A DNA stretch of 64,000 nt from Gelidibacter salicanalis (GTDB taxonomy: Bacteria > Bacteroidota > Bacteroidia > Flavobacteriales > Flavobacteriaceae). Location: NCBI RefSeq assembly GCF_016469035.1, contig NZ_JAEHJZ010000010.1:1-64000 (forward strand), given 5' to 3'. Below are positions 29,088 through 38,064 of this stretch, in pieces (position 1 is the first letter of the stretch; each line of letters begins with the position of its first letter). The notes beneath the pieces were generated by a model, which saw nothing but the letters and a program-made list of their open reading frames with translations, did not search any database and had not been told where the DNA came from. Both the position numbers and the translations under genes were made by a program.

Positions 29088-31586
29088 GTGAAAAAAATTA
29101 CTTTGAGCGTGATGGTGATGGCATCTTTTTTTCTAGTTACATCCTGTGCAACTACAAAAAAAGCGTCTAAATCGTCATCTACCGCTACCACCGATTCGAC
29201 TTCGACAAAAAAACCTGGAAAAAATGACATCCAGCCCTACAATAAAGTCATTACTAAAGATGCTCAAAGTGATCCCGGATTATTTACAGTACATAAAGTA
29301 GATGAAAACTACTTTTATGAAATCCCAGATTCGCTTTTTGAACGGGAAATGCTCATGGTAACGCGTATTGCCAAAACAGCTAGCGGGTTAGGCTTTGGTG
29401 GTGGAAAGCAAGGTGAACAAGTATTACGTTGGCAAAAAAAGGACAAAAAAGTATTGTTACGCATGGTGTCGCACAGCGTAGTTGCCAATGATACGCTTCC
29501 GGTACATGAAGCGGTTGTAAATTCTAACTTTGAACCGGTTATTTTTAGCTTCCCGGTTAAAGCAATCGGTAAGGATTCATTAACTACTGTTATAGATGTG
29601 ACTGACTTGTTCAGCAATGATGTGAAGCCATTTGGTTTACCAGATCGTGCCAGAAAACAATATAAAGTAACCCGTTTGGATAGTGATTTATCTTATATTG
29701 AAAGTGTGAAAAGCTATCCGTTAAACATTGAATCACGCCACGTAAAAACCTACAGCGCGAGTGAGCCGCCTTCAAATGCAACTAGTGGTGCCATCTCCAT
29801 AGAATTGAACAACTCTATGGTACTCCTTCCAGAAGTTCCAATGAAACGCCGAATCTTTGACCAACGTGTAGGATGGTTTACCAGCGGACAAACGGATTAC
29901 GGTTTAGATGCTCATGAGAGTAAAAAAGTTACGTATTTGGACAGATGGCGTCTTGAAGTAAAAGATGAAGATCTTGAAAAATTTAATCGTGGTGAATTGG
30001 TTGAGCCTAAAAAACAGATTGTTTATTATATTGACAGAGCTACACCTGAACAATGGCGCAAATACATAAAAGAAGGAATTGAAGATTGGCAAGTTGCCTT
30101 TGAAGCGGCAGGCTTTAAAAATGCGATCATCGCTAAAGATCCTCCAACTGTAGAGGAAGAACCAGAATGGAGCCCTGAAGATGCCCGTTATTCTGTAGTG
30201 CGTTATTTAGCCTCACCAATCCCAAATGCTAATGGGCCTCACGTAAGTGACCCGCGAAGTGGTGAGATTTTAGAAAGCGATATCAACTGGTATCATAATG
30301 TAATGACCTTGTTGCGCAACTGGTTTTTCGTGCAAACGGCAGCTATCAATCCTGATGCGCAAAGTGTGAAATTTAAAGATGACATTATGGGCCGATTAGT
30401 TCGTTTTGTATCTTCTCATGAAGTTGGCCACACTTTAGGTCTACCTCATAATATGGGAAGTAGTGCCGCTTATAAAGTGGACGATTTACGCAACCCAGAA
30501 TTCACTAAAAAATATGGAACAGCACCATCTATAATGGATTATGCACGTTTTAATTATATCGCTCAACCGGGTGATGAAGGCGTTGCATTAATGCCAAATA
30601 TTGGTATGTATGATAAATATGCCATTGCATGGGGCTACCGTCCAATTTTAAACGCAGAAACTGCAGAAGACGAAAAGAAAACCTTAGACAGCTGGATTTT
30701 AGACCATGCTGGAGATCCAATGTATCGTTTTGGAAGACAACAAAGCGGTGGTGTTATTGATCCAAGTTCTCAGACAGAAGATTTAGGTGATGATGCGATG
30801 AAAGCAAGTTCTTATGGAATTGCCAATTTAAAACGCATTGTTCCTAACCTTATTGAATGGACTGCGGAAGATGGGAAGGATTATAATGATTTAGGCACTA
30901 TGTACGAGCAAGTGCTAGGCCAATACAACCGTTATATGGGCCACGTTACTGCAAACATTGGTGGTGTTTATGAAAATTACAAAACTTACGATCAAGAAGG
31001 TGCGGTTTACACACCAGTGAACAAAGCGAAACAAAAAGAAGCTTTAAAGTTCCTTCAAAACGAATTGTTTGCAACGCCAGAATGGCTAATTGATGCATCC
31101 ATTTTCAACAAAATTGAATTTGACGGTAGCTTAGAGCGCATCCGAGGCATGCAAATTAACACGTTAGATAATATTCTTGATTTTGGAAGAATGCAGCGTA
31201 TGATTGAAAATGAAACCACTAACGACAAAGAAGCTTATGGTTTATTGACCATGATGCAAGATTTACGCAAAGGTATTTTTAGCGAGTTGAACAGCGGTAA
31301 ATCAATTGATGCTTACAGAAGAAACCTTCAAAGAGGCTATATTGACCGTATGAACTATTTGATGACTAAAGACCAAACGCCAATTCCTTCTCAGTTTAGA
31401 CGTTTTGTTTCTAGAACCAATGTAGATGTTAACCAATCAGACATCAGAGCTATTGCTAGAGCAGAGCTTAAATCATTGGAAAGCGCTATTAGATCTGGTT
31501 TGTCAAGAACCGGTGACACGATGAGCAAAATCCATTTGAGAGATGCTTTAGAACGTATTGATGCAATTCTAAACCCATTGGGCTAG
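29088..31586 (+). CDS. Zinc-dependent metalloprotease lipoprotein (DUF5117/DUF5118 type)
   Basis: About 832 residues. I take the GTG at 29088 as start because it gives the lipoprotein signal MKKITLSVMVMASFFLVTSC; a TTG 18 bp upstream would add six residues. After a Ser/Thr/Lys-rich linker comes a DUF5118-like region (IQPYNKVITKDAQSDPGLFTVHKVDENYFYEIPDSLF), then the metzincin-like zinc site HEVGHTLGLPH (His 444, His 448, His 454) and SIMDYARFNYIAQPGDE, which resembles a Met-turn. A long C-terminal helical domain follows. It is likely to act on proteins or peptides outside the cytoplasm; the target is unknown. It is monocistronic with a clear terminator. Confidence 0.88.
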   Translation: MKKITLSVMVMASFFLVTSCATTKKASKSSSTATTDSTSTKKPGKNDIQPYNKVITKDAQSDPGLFTVHKVDENYFYEIPDSLFEREMLMVTRIAKTASGLGFGGGKQGEQVLRWQKKDKKVLLRMVSHSVVANDTLPVHEAVVNSNFEPVIFSFPVKAIGKDSLTTVIDVTDLFSNDVKPFGLPDRARKQYKVTRLDSDLSYIESVKSYPLNIESRHVKTYSASEPPSNATSGAISIELNNSMVLLPEVPMKRRIFDQRVGWFTSGQTDYGLDAHESKKVTYLDRWRLEVKDEDLEKFNRGELVEPKKQIVYYIDRATPEQWRKYIKEGIEDWQVAFEAAGFKNAIIAKDPPTVEEEPEWSPEDARYSVVRYLASPIPNANGPHVSDPRSGEILESDINWYHNVMTLLRNWFFVQTAAINPDAQSVKFKDDIMGRLVRFVSSHEVGHTLGLPHNMGSSAAYKVDDLRNPEFTKKYGTAPSIMDYARFNYIAQPGDEGVALMPNIGMYDKYAIAWGYRPILNAETAEDEKKTLDSWILDHAGDPMYRFGRQQSGGVIDPSSQTEDLGDDAMKASSYGIANLKRIVPNLIEWTAEDGKDYNDLGTMYEQVLGQYNRYMGHVTANIGGVYENYKTYDQEGAVYTPVNKAKQKEALKFLQNELFATPEWLIDASIFNKIEFDGSLERIRGMQINTLDNILDFGRMQRMIENETTNDKEAYGLLTMMQDLRKGIFSELNSGKSIDAYRRNLQRGYIDRMNYLMTKDQTPIPSQFRRFVSRTNVDVNQSDIRAIARAELKSLESAIRSGLSRTGDTMSKIHLRDALERIDAILNPLG

Positions 31587-31605
31587 TACTCCAAACACAC
31601 TTATA

Positions 31606-31645
31606 TAAAAAATGCTTCAAGAACTTCTTGGAGCATTTTTTATTT
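31606..31645 (+). terminator. Terminator of the metalloprotease gene
   Basis: Hairpin ATGCTTCAAGAA / TTCTTGGAGCAT with a one-base loop (31612-31636), followed by a T run. It lies about 25 bp after the stop codon. Confidence 0.85.
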
Positions 31646-31650
31646 TAAAC

Positions 31651-31885
31651 TATTGTCCGATAAAGAATTAAGACCGCTGCGCTTATAGTCCCTATAGCTA
31701 TCGGGAAAAGAACAAAGATTTGATTATAACTGACTGATAAATAATCGTTATTCTAAATTAAATTTGTCCAATCACTCTAAGTGAAATTGGTTTAAAAAAA
31801 ACAAGATGTCATTTTTGAGATCTCGTACCAGGTCATGCTTTAGTTGGGTTTGCAAACTTTTCACCTGTTTTACCGCACACTGATG
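31651..31885. mobile_element. MITE-like element, copy 1
   Basis: About 235 bp with no gene. The left end reads TATTGTCCGATAAAG and the right end, reverse-complemented, CATCAGTGTGCGGTAAAAC, so the ends are imperfect inverted repeats. ATTTTAAAC flanks it on both sides (31642-31650 and 31886-31894), consistent with a 9-bp target duplication. The interior aligns along its length with 61327-61570. The matching ends and flanking duplication argue for transposition by a transposase supplied from elsewhere; the parent family is not recognised. Confidence 0.75.
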
Positions 31886-31924
31886 ATTTTAAACCTTTTT
31901 CAACGTGTATTAATACTGATGAAA

Positions 31925-32485
31925 TTATTCCTTTTCAACATAATCCGTGATGGGCGTCTCATTGATAAACACATTATCAAGTACCGCTTTCCCATCTAAA
32001 ACATAAACCAAAGCATAGGTATTATTAGGAAGGGAGTCTCTTTGTGCATTAACGTGCGCCACTTCTGCATCATAAGCCTTCGCCTCATTCATATAAAATT
32101 CAGTAAAGGGAAAAGAAAAGTGAACAGTTTTTTGATAATTATTATAATAATCTACTTTGGCCTGAACATAGTCGGAATCATCAAATGCAATTCTTGAAAT
32201 GGCATTAACCTTTGCAAACCCTAAGGAATCGGTAGCGAGTGCAATATAGATGGGTGTTCCATGCACCCAGGTCGTGTCCTTGGAAGGGGCTGCGTTAATT
32301 TCAAAATTTAAATAAATATACTTTCCTTTAAAAGGATCTGACGGATCTACAGGTTGGGTTTTGAATTTATAGGCCACTCCTTTTGTGAGGACTTTTTCTT
32401 GATCAAAAATCATTCTAACAGGAACAAACAGCTGTGCCAAAACGAGCACTAGAAATATCGAAACTGTATAGATTGTTTTCATCAT
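31925..32485 (-). CDS. GDYXXLXY-domain protein
   Basis: 186 residues with one N-terminal hydrophobic segment (about 4-22), then a domain with DPSDPFKGKYIYLNFEIN, a variant of the GDYxxLxY motif that names the family (PF14345). The function is unknown. In other bacteria this family is a common partner of DUF2157/DUF4401 membrane proteins, and here it follows that gene by 1 bp on the minus strand. That upstream gene is frameshifted, so if the two work as a pair the system may be inactive or reduced. Confidence 0.8.
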   Translation of the reverse strand: MMKTIYTVSIFLVLVLAQLFVPVRMIFDQEKVLTKGVAYKFKTQPVDPSDPFKGKYIYLNFEINAAPSKDTTWVHGTPIYIALATDSLGFAKVNAISRIAFDDSDYVQAKVDYYNNYQKTVHFSFPFTEFYMNEAKAYDAEVAHVNAQRDSLPNNTYALVYVLDGKAVLDNVFINETPITDYVEKE

Positions 32486-32486
32486 C

Positions 32487-33769
32487 TTAAAGTTTTGGGG
32501 TTAGAGTTGCTTTTTTCTTTTTGAGCATCACATAATTGGTTACAAAAAACCCAATACCCACTGCAACGAACAAGAGTCCTCTAGTGGCAAAACTCATGTC
32601 GGTATCAAAAAAGCGACTTACAATCAACGCGGTAAGAATGACTAGGCCGTAATTAAGGATTCCGAAATGGAACTTGTCCGCACCTAATCTGATCGTGATC
32701 AATCCAAGGGTGAGCACAAGAAGATTAACGATAACGGTTGCCACTACGCTATTCCCCATCCCACTAAAAAACACGATGGCAAATATGATAAATGCGTATT
32801 GAAAGAGGTTCGCTAGTTGCAGCAACCGTCTTTTCTGTAAGTACATCAGCAATGCCAGTCCCATAGCATATAAAAGTATGGTCATTAAGAATTCGCGTGA
32901 CGAAAACAGTGCAGAATTCCATTCAAAATCCCAAACCCCGCTAAAGCTCATGATTAACAGCATCACCACAGTTCCGACAGAGCCTAATGCCAAATACCCA
33001 TTCCGTCTTAGCTTTTGGTCATTAAAGATGGGCAATTTTCCTATGTTATAGAAAATACCAAATAGAATCACGTACATCAGATATCCCAATTCGCCATGGT
33101 GCTTCAAAAACGTCCCTAAAGTGATGACTACGCTCAAGGGCAGCAACCAATTGAAAATGGAAACCATATGGGCTTGGGGGCTGTGCTTCAATATTCTTAA
33201 ATAGTGCGGAAGCAGTAAACCAAGGAGAATGAGATACCACAAGGCACTTGGCCTAATCCGTCATAGCCTAAACTGGCGGCATAAAATGTTGAAAAGACCA
33301 GATACAAAATGGCCACTGCATTGGATTTCAGCAAATACACCAGTGGCATACAAAGCACCACCCAAGTTAAAACATACACACTTAGATCTCCGGGAATATT
33401 ATAAATCTGACTGACCAAGGCAATACTCGAACCCACAGCAAAAAACAGAAATGTACCCGTGGCCTGCCTCCAAGTTGCACTCTTTCTTTTTAAGATAGTG
33501 TAGCCTACCAGAACCTGTCCGATTAATAAAGGTAAAAACGCAAGCATCGTTTTTAGGGATCTTGAAAAATGATCCCAATTATGAGCCAATATTAAGATGA
33601 TACCCAAGCTAACGAGCAATGCCCCTAAAACACCAAATACGGTGAACAACCGGTTTGGAGCATCGGACTGTTTTGACTCGTAGTGCGATTTAATTCTTAA
33701 GGCAGTTTCTTCTGATATAACCTGATGCTTGATCAAGTCAGGCAATTCATCAACAAATTTTGATTTCAT
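32487..33769 (-). pseudogene. Frameshifted DUF2157-DUF4401 membrane protein
   Basis: Two overlapping frames together make one protein. The upstream frame (33197-33769) has a DUF2157 start (KSKFVDELPDLIKHQVISEETALRIKSHY) and several membrane helices, then runs out of frame after SLGYDGLGQVP. The downstream frame (32487-33242) continues at WYLILLGLLLPHYLRI with seven or so more helices of DUF4401 type. Inserting one A on the minus strand at CAAGTGCC (33243-33250) restores GLGQSALWYLIL without a break. Total length would be about 425 residues, typical of the family. It may be a real mutation or a sequencing or assembly error. Confidence 0.8.
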
Positions 33770-33969
33770 CTATTTCTGTTTTCAGGTTAAATGTACTTAA
33801 TAATTCTTTTGAGGCAGTTATAGAGGCTCAACATACATAGCGCAAAGTTTGCCCTTCCAAATAACTTACGACGCTTCTAAAATGCTATTAAATGGACCAG
33901 AACCTCGCCTTGTTTAAACCTTTTAACAGATTAGCAGTCCAAGTAGTATAAACTTAAAATAAAAATCTT

Positions 33970-34413
33970 ATGAAAAAATTAGTAATGATATTGGTGGCTT
34001 TTGCGACGCTACAAGTTTCTGCACAAGAGCAAAAACGAGAAATGAGAAAGGATCATGCGGAATCTAAAATGCAGTATTCTCCGGAAGAAATGGCGCAACT
34101 TAGAACCAAACAAATGACTTTAAAACTCGATTTGAACGATAAGCAACAAAAAGACGTATCGGTCATCTTTTTAGAGGAAGCAAAATTCAGAGCCAATAAA
34201 AAAGCTGCCATGACTAAAGATAAGGGTGAACAATCCTTATCTAAAGAAGAGCGCTTAAAAATGAAAAATGAGCGTTTAGACCGTCAGATTGCAATGAAGA
34301 AAAAAATGAAGACTATTTTATCTGCAGAACAGTACGAGAAATGGGAGAAAATGGGTCAGAAACGTGGGCATAAGGGAGCACATAAGAAAGGTCCGAATAA
34401 AACAAAACAGTAA
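33970..34413 (+). CDS. Small exported helical protein (Spy/CpxP-like or DUF4890-like)
   Basis: 147 residues. A cleavable signal peptide (MKKLVMILVAFATLQVSAQ) precedes a highly charged, Lys/Glu/Met-rich, probably all-helical region with YSPEEMAQLRTKQMTLKLDLNDKQQKDV and KKKMKTILSAEQYEKWEKM. This helix pattern, with an LxAEQxxKW motif near the end, resembles small periplasmic proteins of the Spy/CpxP type that sense or buffer envelope stress. The C-terminus is extremely basic (RGHKGAHKKGPNKTKQ). It stands alone between two convergent or divergent neighbours and has a clear terminator. Confidence 0.65.
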   Translation: MKKLVMILVAFATLQVSAQEQKREMRKDHAESKMQYSPEEMAQLRTKQMTLKLDLNDKQQKDVSVIFLEEAKFRANKKAAMTKDKGEQSLSKEERLKMKNERLDRQIAMKKKMKTILSAEQYEKWEKMGQKRGHKGAHKKGPNKTKQ

Positions 34414-34436
34414 TATGTAGGTCGGGTTAGACCAAT

Positions 34437-34475
34437 TAAAAAGGGATTTAAATTAATTTTAAATCCCTTTTTCTT
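34437..34475. terminator. Bidirectional terminator between the small exported protein and hemL
   Basis: AAAAAGGGATTTAAA, a short loop, then TTTAAATCCCTTTTT. The symmetric A and T runs suit both converging genes. Confidence 0.88.
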
Positions 34476-35762
34476 TTATAAATCTTTACTGACCTTATCT
34501 ACCGCCTTAATAGTAGCATCTAAATCGTAGTAGGTTAATGCATCACTGATAAACCAAGTTTCAAAAGCACTTGGAGCAATGTAGACGCCTTCTTTTAGCA
34601 TCCCGTGGAAGAAGCGTTTAAAGCGTTCATTATTTGCTCTTGCGGCCGTATCAAAGTCCACCACTTCATGAGCTTCAAAATGAATGGAAATCATAGAACC
34701 CATTCTATTAATGGTATGGTCAATAGAATTGGCTTGAAGTGCCTTTTCAATACCTTGGTGTAAGTATTCCGTTTTTTCAGCTAGGCGCTTAAATACCGTT
34801 CCATCTTTATTTAAATGTTGTAACATGGCTAATCCTGCTGCCATTGCCAACGGATTCCCACTTAAGGTTCCTGCTTGATACACAGGGCCATTTGGGGCTA
34901 AATAATCCATGATGTCATTGCGTGCGGCAAATGCTCCTACTGGCAACCCGCCTCCAATCACTTTTCCGAAGCACACAATATCAGCGTCTACATTGTACAA
35001 TTCCTGTGCACCGCCTGGAGCCAGTCTAAAACCGGTCATCACCTCATCAAAAATCAACAGCACATTGTGTTCGTCGCACAGGTCTCTTAATTTCTTTAAA
35101 AAATCATCCTTTGGAGGAATACATCCCATATTTCCAGCGACTGGCTCAATGATAATACAGGCTATTTCACCTTTATTGGCTTCCATCAATGCCTTAACGT
35201 TAGCAATATCATTGTATGTTGCCAAGAGGGTATCTTTGGCAGTACCCTGAGTAACACCAGGACTATTTGGTGTTCCAAAAGTGATGGCCCCAGAACCTGC
35301 AGCAATTAAAAAGGAATCACTATGACCGTGGTAACAGCCTGCAAATTTGATGATTTTATCTTTTTTAGTATAGCCCCGCGCTAATCTTACCGCACTCATA
35401 CAAGCTTCTGTACCCGAATTTACAAATCTTATTTTGTCGATATTGGGCACCATAGACGTTGCCAATTGGGCAATTTCCGTTTCTATAGCCGTCGGCATTC
35501 CAAAAGAGGTGCCTTGTTTGGCTTTTTCGATAACTGCATTAACTACAGGTTCAAAAGCATGCCCAAGAATCATCGGACCCCATGAGTTGATATAATCAAT
35601 GTAGATGTTGCCATCTTCATCATGCACATAAGCACCTTTGGCCGATTTTGCAAAAATAGGCGTGCCGCCAACGGCGCCAAATGCTCTTACGGGCGAGTTA
35701 ACGCCACCTGGAATAACTTTTTCTGCTTCCTTAAACAAACTACTACTGCGTTGGTATAACAT
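34476..35762 (-). CDS. hemL: Glutamate-1-semialdehyde 2,1-aminomutase
   Basis: 428 residues. It converts glutamate-1-semialdehyde to 5-aminolevulinate in the C5 route to heme, with pyridoxal phosphate as cofactor. The PLP-binding Lys is K267 in [16 protein letters not shown], preceded by the cofactor-binding [12 protein letters not shown]. The N-terminal [19 protein letters not shown] and [18 protein letters not shown] are family hallmarks. Length is normal. It starts 9 bp after the glucosaminidase gene and is the last gene of a four-gene minus-strand run. Confidence 0.97.
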   Translation of the reverse strand: MLYQRSSSLFKEAEKVIPGGVNSPVRAFGAVGGTPIFAKSAKGAYVHDEDGNIYIDYINSWGPMILGHAFEPVVNAVIEKAKQGTSFGMPTAIETEIAQLATSMVPNIDKIRFVNSGTEACMSAVRLARGYTKKDKIIKFAGCYHGHSDSFLIAAGSGAITFGTPNSPGVTQGTAKDTLLATYNDIANVKALMEANKGEIACIIIEPVAGNMGCIPPKDDFLKKLRDLCDEHNVLLIFDEVMTGFRLAPGGAQELYNVDADIVCFGKVIGGGLPVGAFAARNDIMDYLAPNGPVYQAGTLSGNPLAMAAGLAMLQHLNKDGTVFKRLAEKTEYLHQGIEKALQANSIDHTINRMGSMISIHFEAHEVVDFDTAARANNERFKRFFHGMLKEGVYIAPSAFETWFISDALTYYDLDATIKAVDKVSKDL

Positions 35763-35771
35763 GAACTTAAT

Positions 35772-36608
35772 TTATTTTACAATGAGAATTTGTCCAACCT
35801 GTAAATTAGAGTTGGTCATTCTGTTGAGTTTCTGTAATTGGTTAACTGAAATATTATAGCGTTTTGAAAGGGAATACATGGTATCTCCAGGAACGACTTT
35901 ATGCGTCAAGTTATTGGTGATATCAGATGTTCTAGTGTTTTCCCTCCTAGTCCCCAAAACCTCTTCATCAAAAACATACAATTGAAACCGCTCAATAAGA
36001 CTGATTAATTTATCTGGATATTTTCTATCGGTAGCATATCCTGCTGCTCTCAAGCCTTTTGCCCATCCTTCATAATCATCCAAATCCAACTTAAATAACG
36101 CTCCATAACGGCCGCGAGAGGTCAAAAATTGAGAGTGGTCTTGAAAAGATTGATCGGCATGTTTGTATTTTCTAAAGCATTCTTGGGAAGCATCATCATC
36201 GTGGTAAATTTTATCGCCAGTCCAATCATGGCATTTAATTCCGAAATGATTATTGCCCTCTACAGCCAATCGTCCTCTACCCGAACCCGATTCTAAAATA
36301 CCTTGGGCTAAGGTGATACTCGCTGGAATTTTATGCTGGCGCATATTGTTTTTGGCAATCTCACTAAATGTAGCGATATAGATTTCACTAATATTTAAAT
36401 TTCCAGATGGTTTAGGAGTGGCAACATGTGGCGCGTTGTTTTCATTACTTTTAACTGACGGCGTAGAACGGTCCTTTCTAACGATGACACGTTCGGTTTT
36501 TGCTTTCGAATTTTTCTTTTTCGTTACAATACGCTTCTTACCGCCACAACTTGTGAGCACCAAGGCCAACACCAAAACCATTATAATTCTTACACTAAAC
36601 TTCATCAT
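35772..36608 (-). CDS. Peptidoglycan N-acetylglucosaminidase lipoprotein with LysM
   Basis: 278 residues. A lipoprotein signal (KFSVRIIMVLVLALVLTSCGG) and a basic linker are followed by a glucosaminidase domain (PF01832, about 75-215: YIATFSEIAKNNMRQHKIPASITLAQGILESGSGRGRLAVEGNNHFGIKCHDWTG in overall pattern, with the catalytic Glu in ILESGSG). A single LysM domain closes the protein (about 232-277, HKVVPGDTMYSLSKRYNISVNQLQKLN). It would cut the glycan chain of peptidoglycan at the outer-membrane face of the periplasm. It lies 4 bp after the desulfhydrase-like gene and 9 bp before hemL. Confidence 0.9.
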   Translation of the reverse strand: MMKFSVRIIMVLVLALVLTSCGGKKRIVTKKKNSKAKTERVIVRKDRSTPSVKSNENNAPHVATPKPSGNLNISEIYIATFSEIAKNNMRQHKIPASITLAQGILESGSGRGRLAVEGNNHFGIKCHDWTGDKIYHDDDASQECFRKYKHADQSFQDHSQFLTSRGRYGALFKLDLDDYEGWAKGLRAAGYATDRKYPDKLISLIERFQLYVFDEEVLGTRRENTRTSDITNNLTHKVVPGDTMYSLSKRYNISVNQLQKLNRMTNSNLQVGQILIVK

Positions 36609-36612
36609 TTCA

Positions 36613-37524
36613 TTAACTAATTAAAGGCAATTGCTTCTTTTTCAACACCGCATTCATTCCTAAAACGCCTTGTAGTCCGCCGGTATGGATCACCAAAATT
36701 TTAGAATGTTCAGGAAAATACCCCTGACGCATCAAATCCATGACGCCAAACATCAATTTCCCGGTATATACTGGGTCTAAAGGAATATCAAAATCGGTCT
36801 TAAACTGATTCATAAAACTGATTAATTCAGTATTTATTTTAGCATAACCTCCAAAATGATACTCAGTAATGAGTTGCCAGTTTAAATTTTGGGCAAATTT
36901 ACTAATTTCTTCTTGTAAAAAATCACCTTTTAACGCCGGAAACCCTAGAATCTTCTGATGTGGTTTTGAGGCATTAATAATCCCAGAAATGGTTCCACCG
37001 GTTCCTACAGAACAACAGATATAATCATAGTCAAAATCGTCTTCTGAAAGCATCTCTTCACAGCCTTTTATGGCCAAGTCATTGGTACCGCCCTCAGGAA
37101 TCAAATAGAACTCTCCAAATTCCTTTTTCAATTTCTCAATAAAACTTTCTGATGTTTTAAATCTAAACACCTCTCGACTAACAAATTTAAAGCTCATGCC
37201 GCACTGTTGAGCAAATTGAAGTGTCGGATTGGTAGCAACTTTATCAATAAGCTCCTCGCCTCGGATGACACCGATAGTTTTAAATCCAAATTCCTTGCCA
37301 ACTACTGCCACTGCCGAAATATGATTGGAATAGGCGCCTCCAAACGTCAATAAGGTCTGCCTACCCTCAGATTTTGCCTGAACAATGTTGTACTTTAATT
37401 TTCGGTATTTATTTCCAGAAATATGCGGATGAATGCGATCTTCTCTCTTAAGAGCCATCAGTTGTGTGGCATCTTTACCAAGATTTAAGATTTGATTTTC
37501 AGAAAGCTGTAGATTGAATGTCAT
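36613..37524 (-). CDS. PLP enzyme of the ACC deaminase / D-cysteine desulfhydrase family
   Basis: About 303 residues from the ATG at 37524. The PLP Lys is in HISGNKYRKLKYNI, followed by the phosphate or substrate loop TFGGAYSNHISA and the glycine-rich GTGGTISGI, all typical of the fold type II group that includes ACC deaminase and D-cysteine desulfhydrase. The sequence cannot separate these activities; D-cysteine desulfhydrase-like is more usual in Flavobacteriaceae annotation. An ATG at 37554 would overlap the upstream gene more deeply; the shorter start overlaps it by 4 bp, a typical coupled arrangement. Confidence 0.85.
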   Translation of the reverse strand: MTFNLQLSENQILNLGKDATQLMALKREDRIHPHISGNKYRKLKYNIVQAKSEGRQTLLTFGGAYSNHISAVAVVGKEFGFKTIGVIRGEELIDKVATNPTLQFAQQCGMSFKFVSREVFRFKTSESFIEKLKKEFGEFYLIPEGGTNDLAIKGCEEMLSEDDFDYDYICCSVGTGGTISGIINASKPHQKILGFPALKGDFLQEEISKFAQNLNWQLITEYHFGGYAKINTELISFMNQFKTDFDIPLDPVYTGKLMFGVMDLMRQGYFPEHSKILVIHTGGLQGVLGMNAVLKKKQLPLIS

Positions 37525-37853
37525 GGTTTGCAAAGATATTTCAAAAAGTTCCAAAAGGGACGCTTTTTAAGAAATTCTAAGTGTGCTTCATTTTGATAAG
37601 CTTCGCGCTCAAAAGAAATATTCCTATAGGCTAGATGCCAGTTTTTATAGTGAATATAGCGCATGGAAAATTCTAACGCATACCATATAAAAAATGGAAG
37701 GATCAACAATTCCAATTGCTGCCTAAGATGAATGCGTTCATGATTCACAAACACTTTATTTAACTTGAGCTGTGCGTATTTCACAAATACAAAAGGAAAC
37801 AACGTGATGCCAGTAAACCCCTTAGGAACCATAAATTTTGAAACTAGAATCAT
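37521..37853 (-). CDS. Small membrane protein with HExxH motif, function unknown
   Basis: 110 residues. Two hydrophobic segments (about 12-27 and 48-62) flank NHERIHLRQQLELL, in which H38-E39-x-x-H42 is a zinc-metallopeptidase-type motif. A downstream EREAYQNEAH could offer a third zinc ligand. The length is about that of a minimal catalytic core. It is conserved in arrangement, being the first gene of a four-gene run ending in hemL, but I do not know a described activity. Alternatively, the motif may be a chance match in a small membrane protein. Confidence 0.6.
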   Translation of the reverse strand: MILVSKFMVPKGFTGITLFPFVFVKYAQLKLNKVFVNHERIHLRQQLELLILPFFIWYALEFSMRYIHYKNWHLAYRNISFEREAYQNEAHLEFLKKRPFWNFLKYLCKP

Positions 37854-37888
37854 CCCAATCGTCTTTCAAAAATCTTTCCAATTTACAC

Positions 37889-37896
37889 TATATTTG
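37889..37896 (+). promoter_or_regulatory. Probable -7 box for DUF5522-hutU
   Basis: TATATTTG, an exact TAnnTTTG match, 6 bp before the ATG of the DUF5522 gene, implying a very short leader. Confidence 0.5.
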
Positions 37897-37902
37897 TAAG
37901 AT

Positions 37903-38064
37903 ATGAAGAAAATTATACCTGTTGAAGAAGGTGATTATTATCTCACACCAGAAGGTTATCGCTGCTTCACAGAACAATACCATCTCAAACGCGGGTATTG
38001 CTGTGAAAGTGGCTGCAGACATTGCCCTTATGGTTTTGATAAAAAAAATTTAAAAACAAACTAA
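37903..38064 (+). CDS. DUF5522-type cysteine-rich small protein
   Basis: 53 residues, too short for many gene finders. The frame reads MKKIIPVEEGDYYLTPEG, then RCFTEQYHLKRGYCCESG and CRHCPYGFDKK. The Cys cluster (CC-ESG-CRHCPYGF) matches the small DUF5522 family (PF17653) and suggests a metal-binding site. The stop overlaps the hutU start by one base (TAATG), so the two are translationally coupled. Its function is unknown. Confidence 0.8.
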   Translation: MKKIIPVEEGDYYLTPEGYRCFTEQYHLKRGYCCESGCRHCPYGFDKKNLKTN

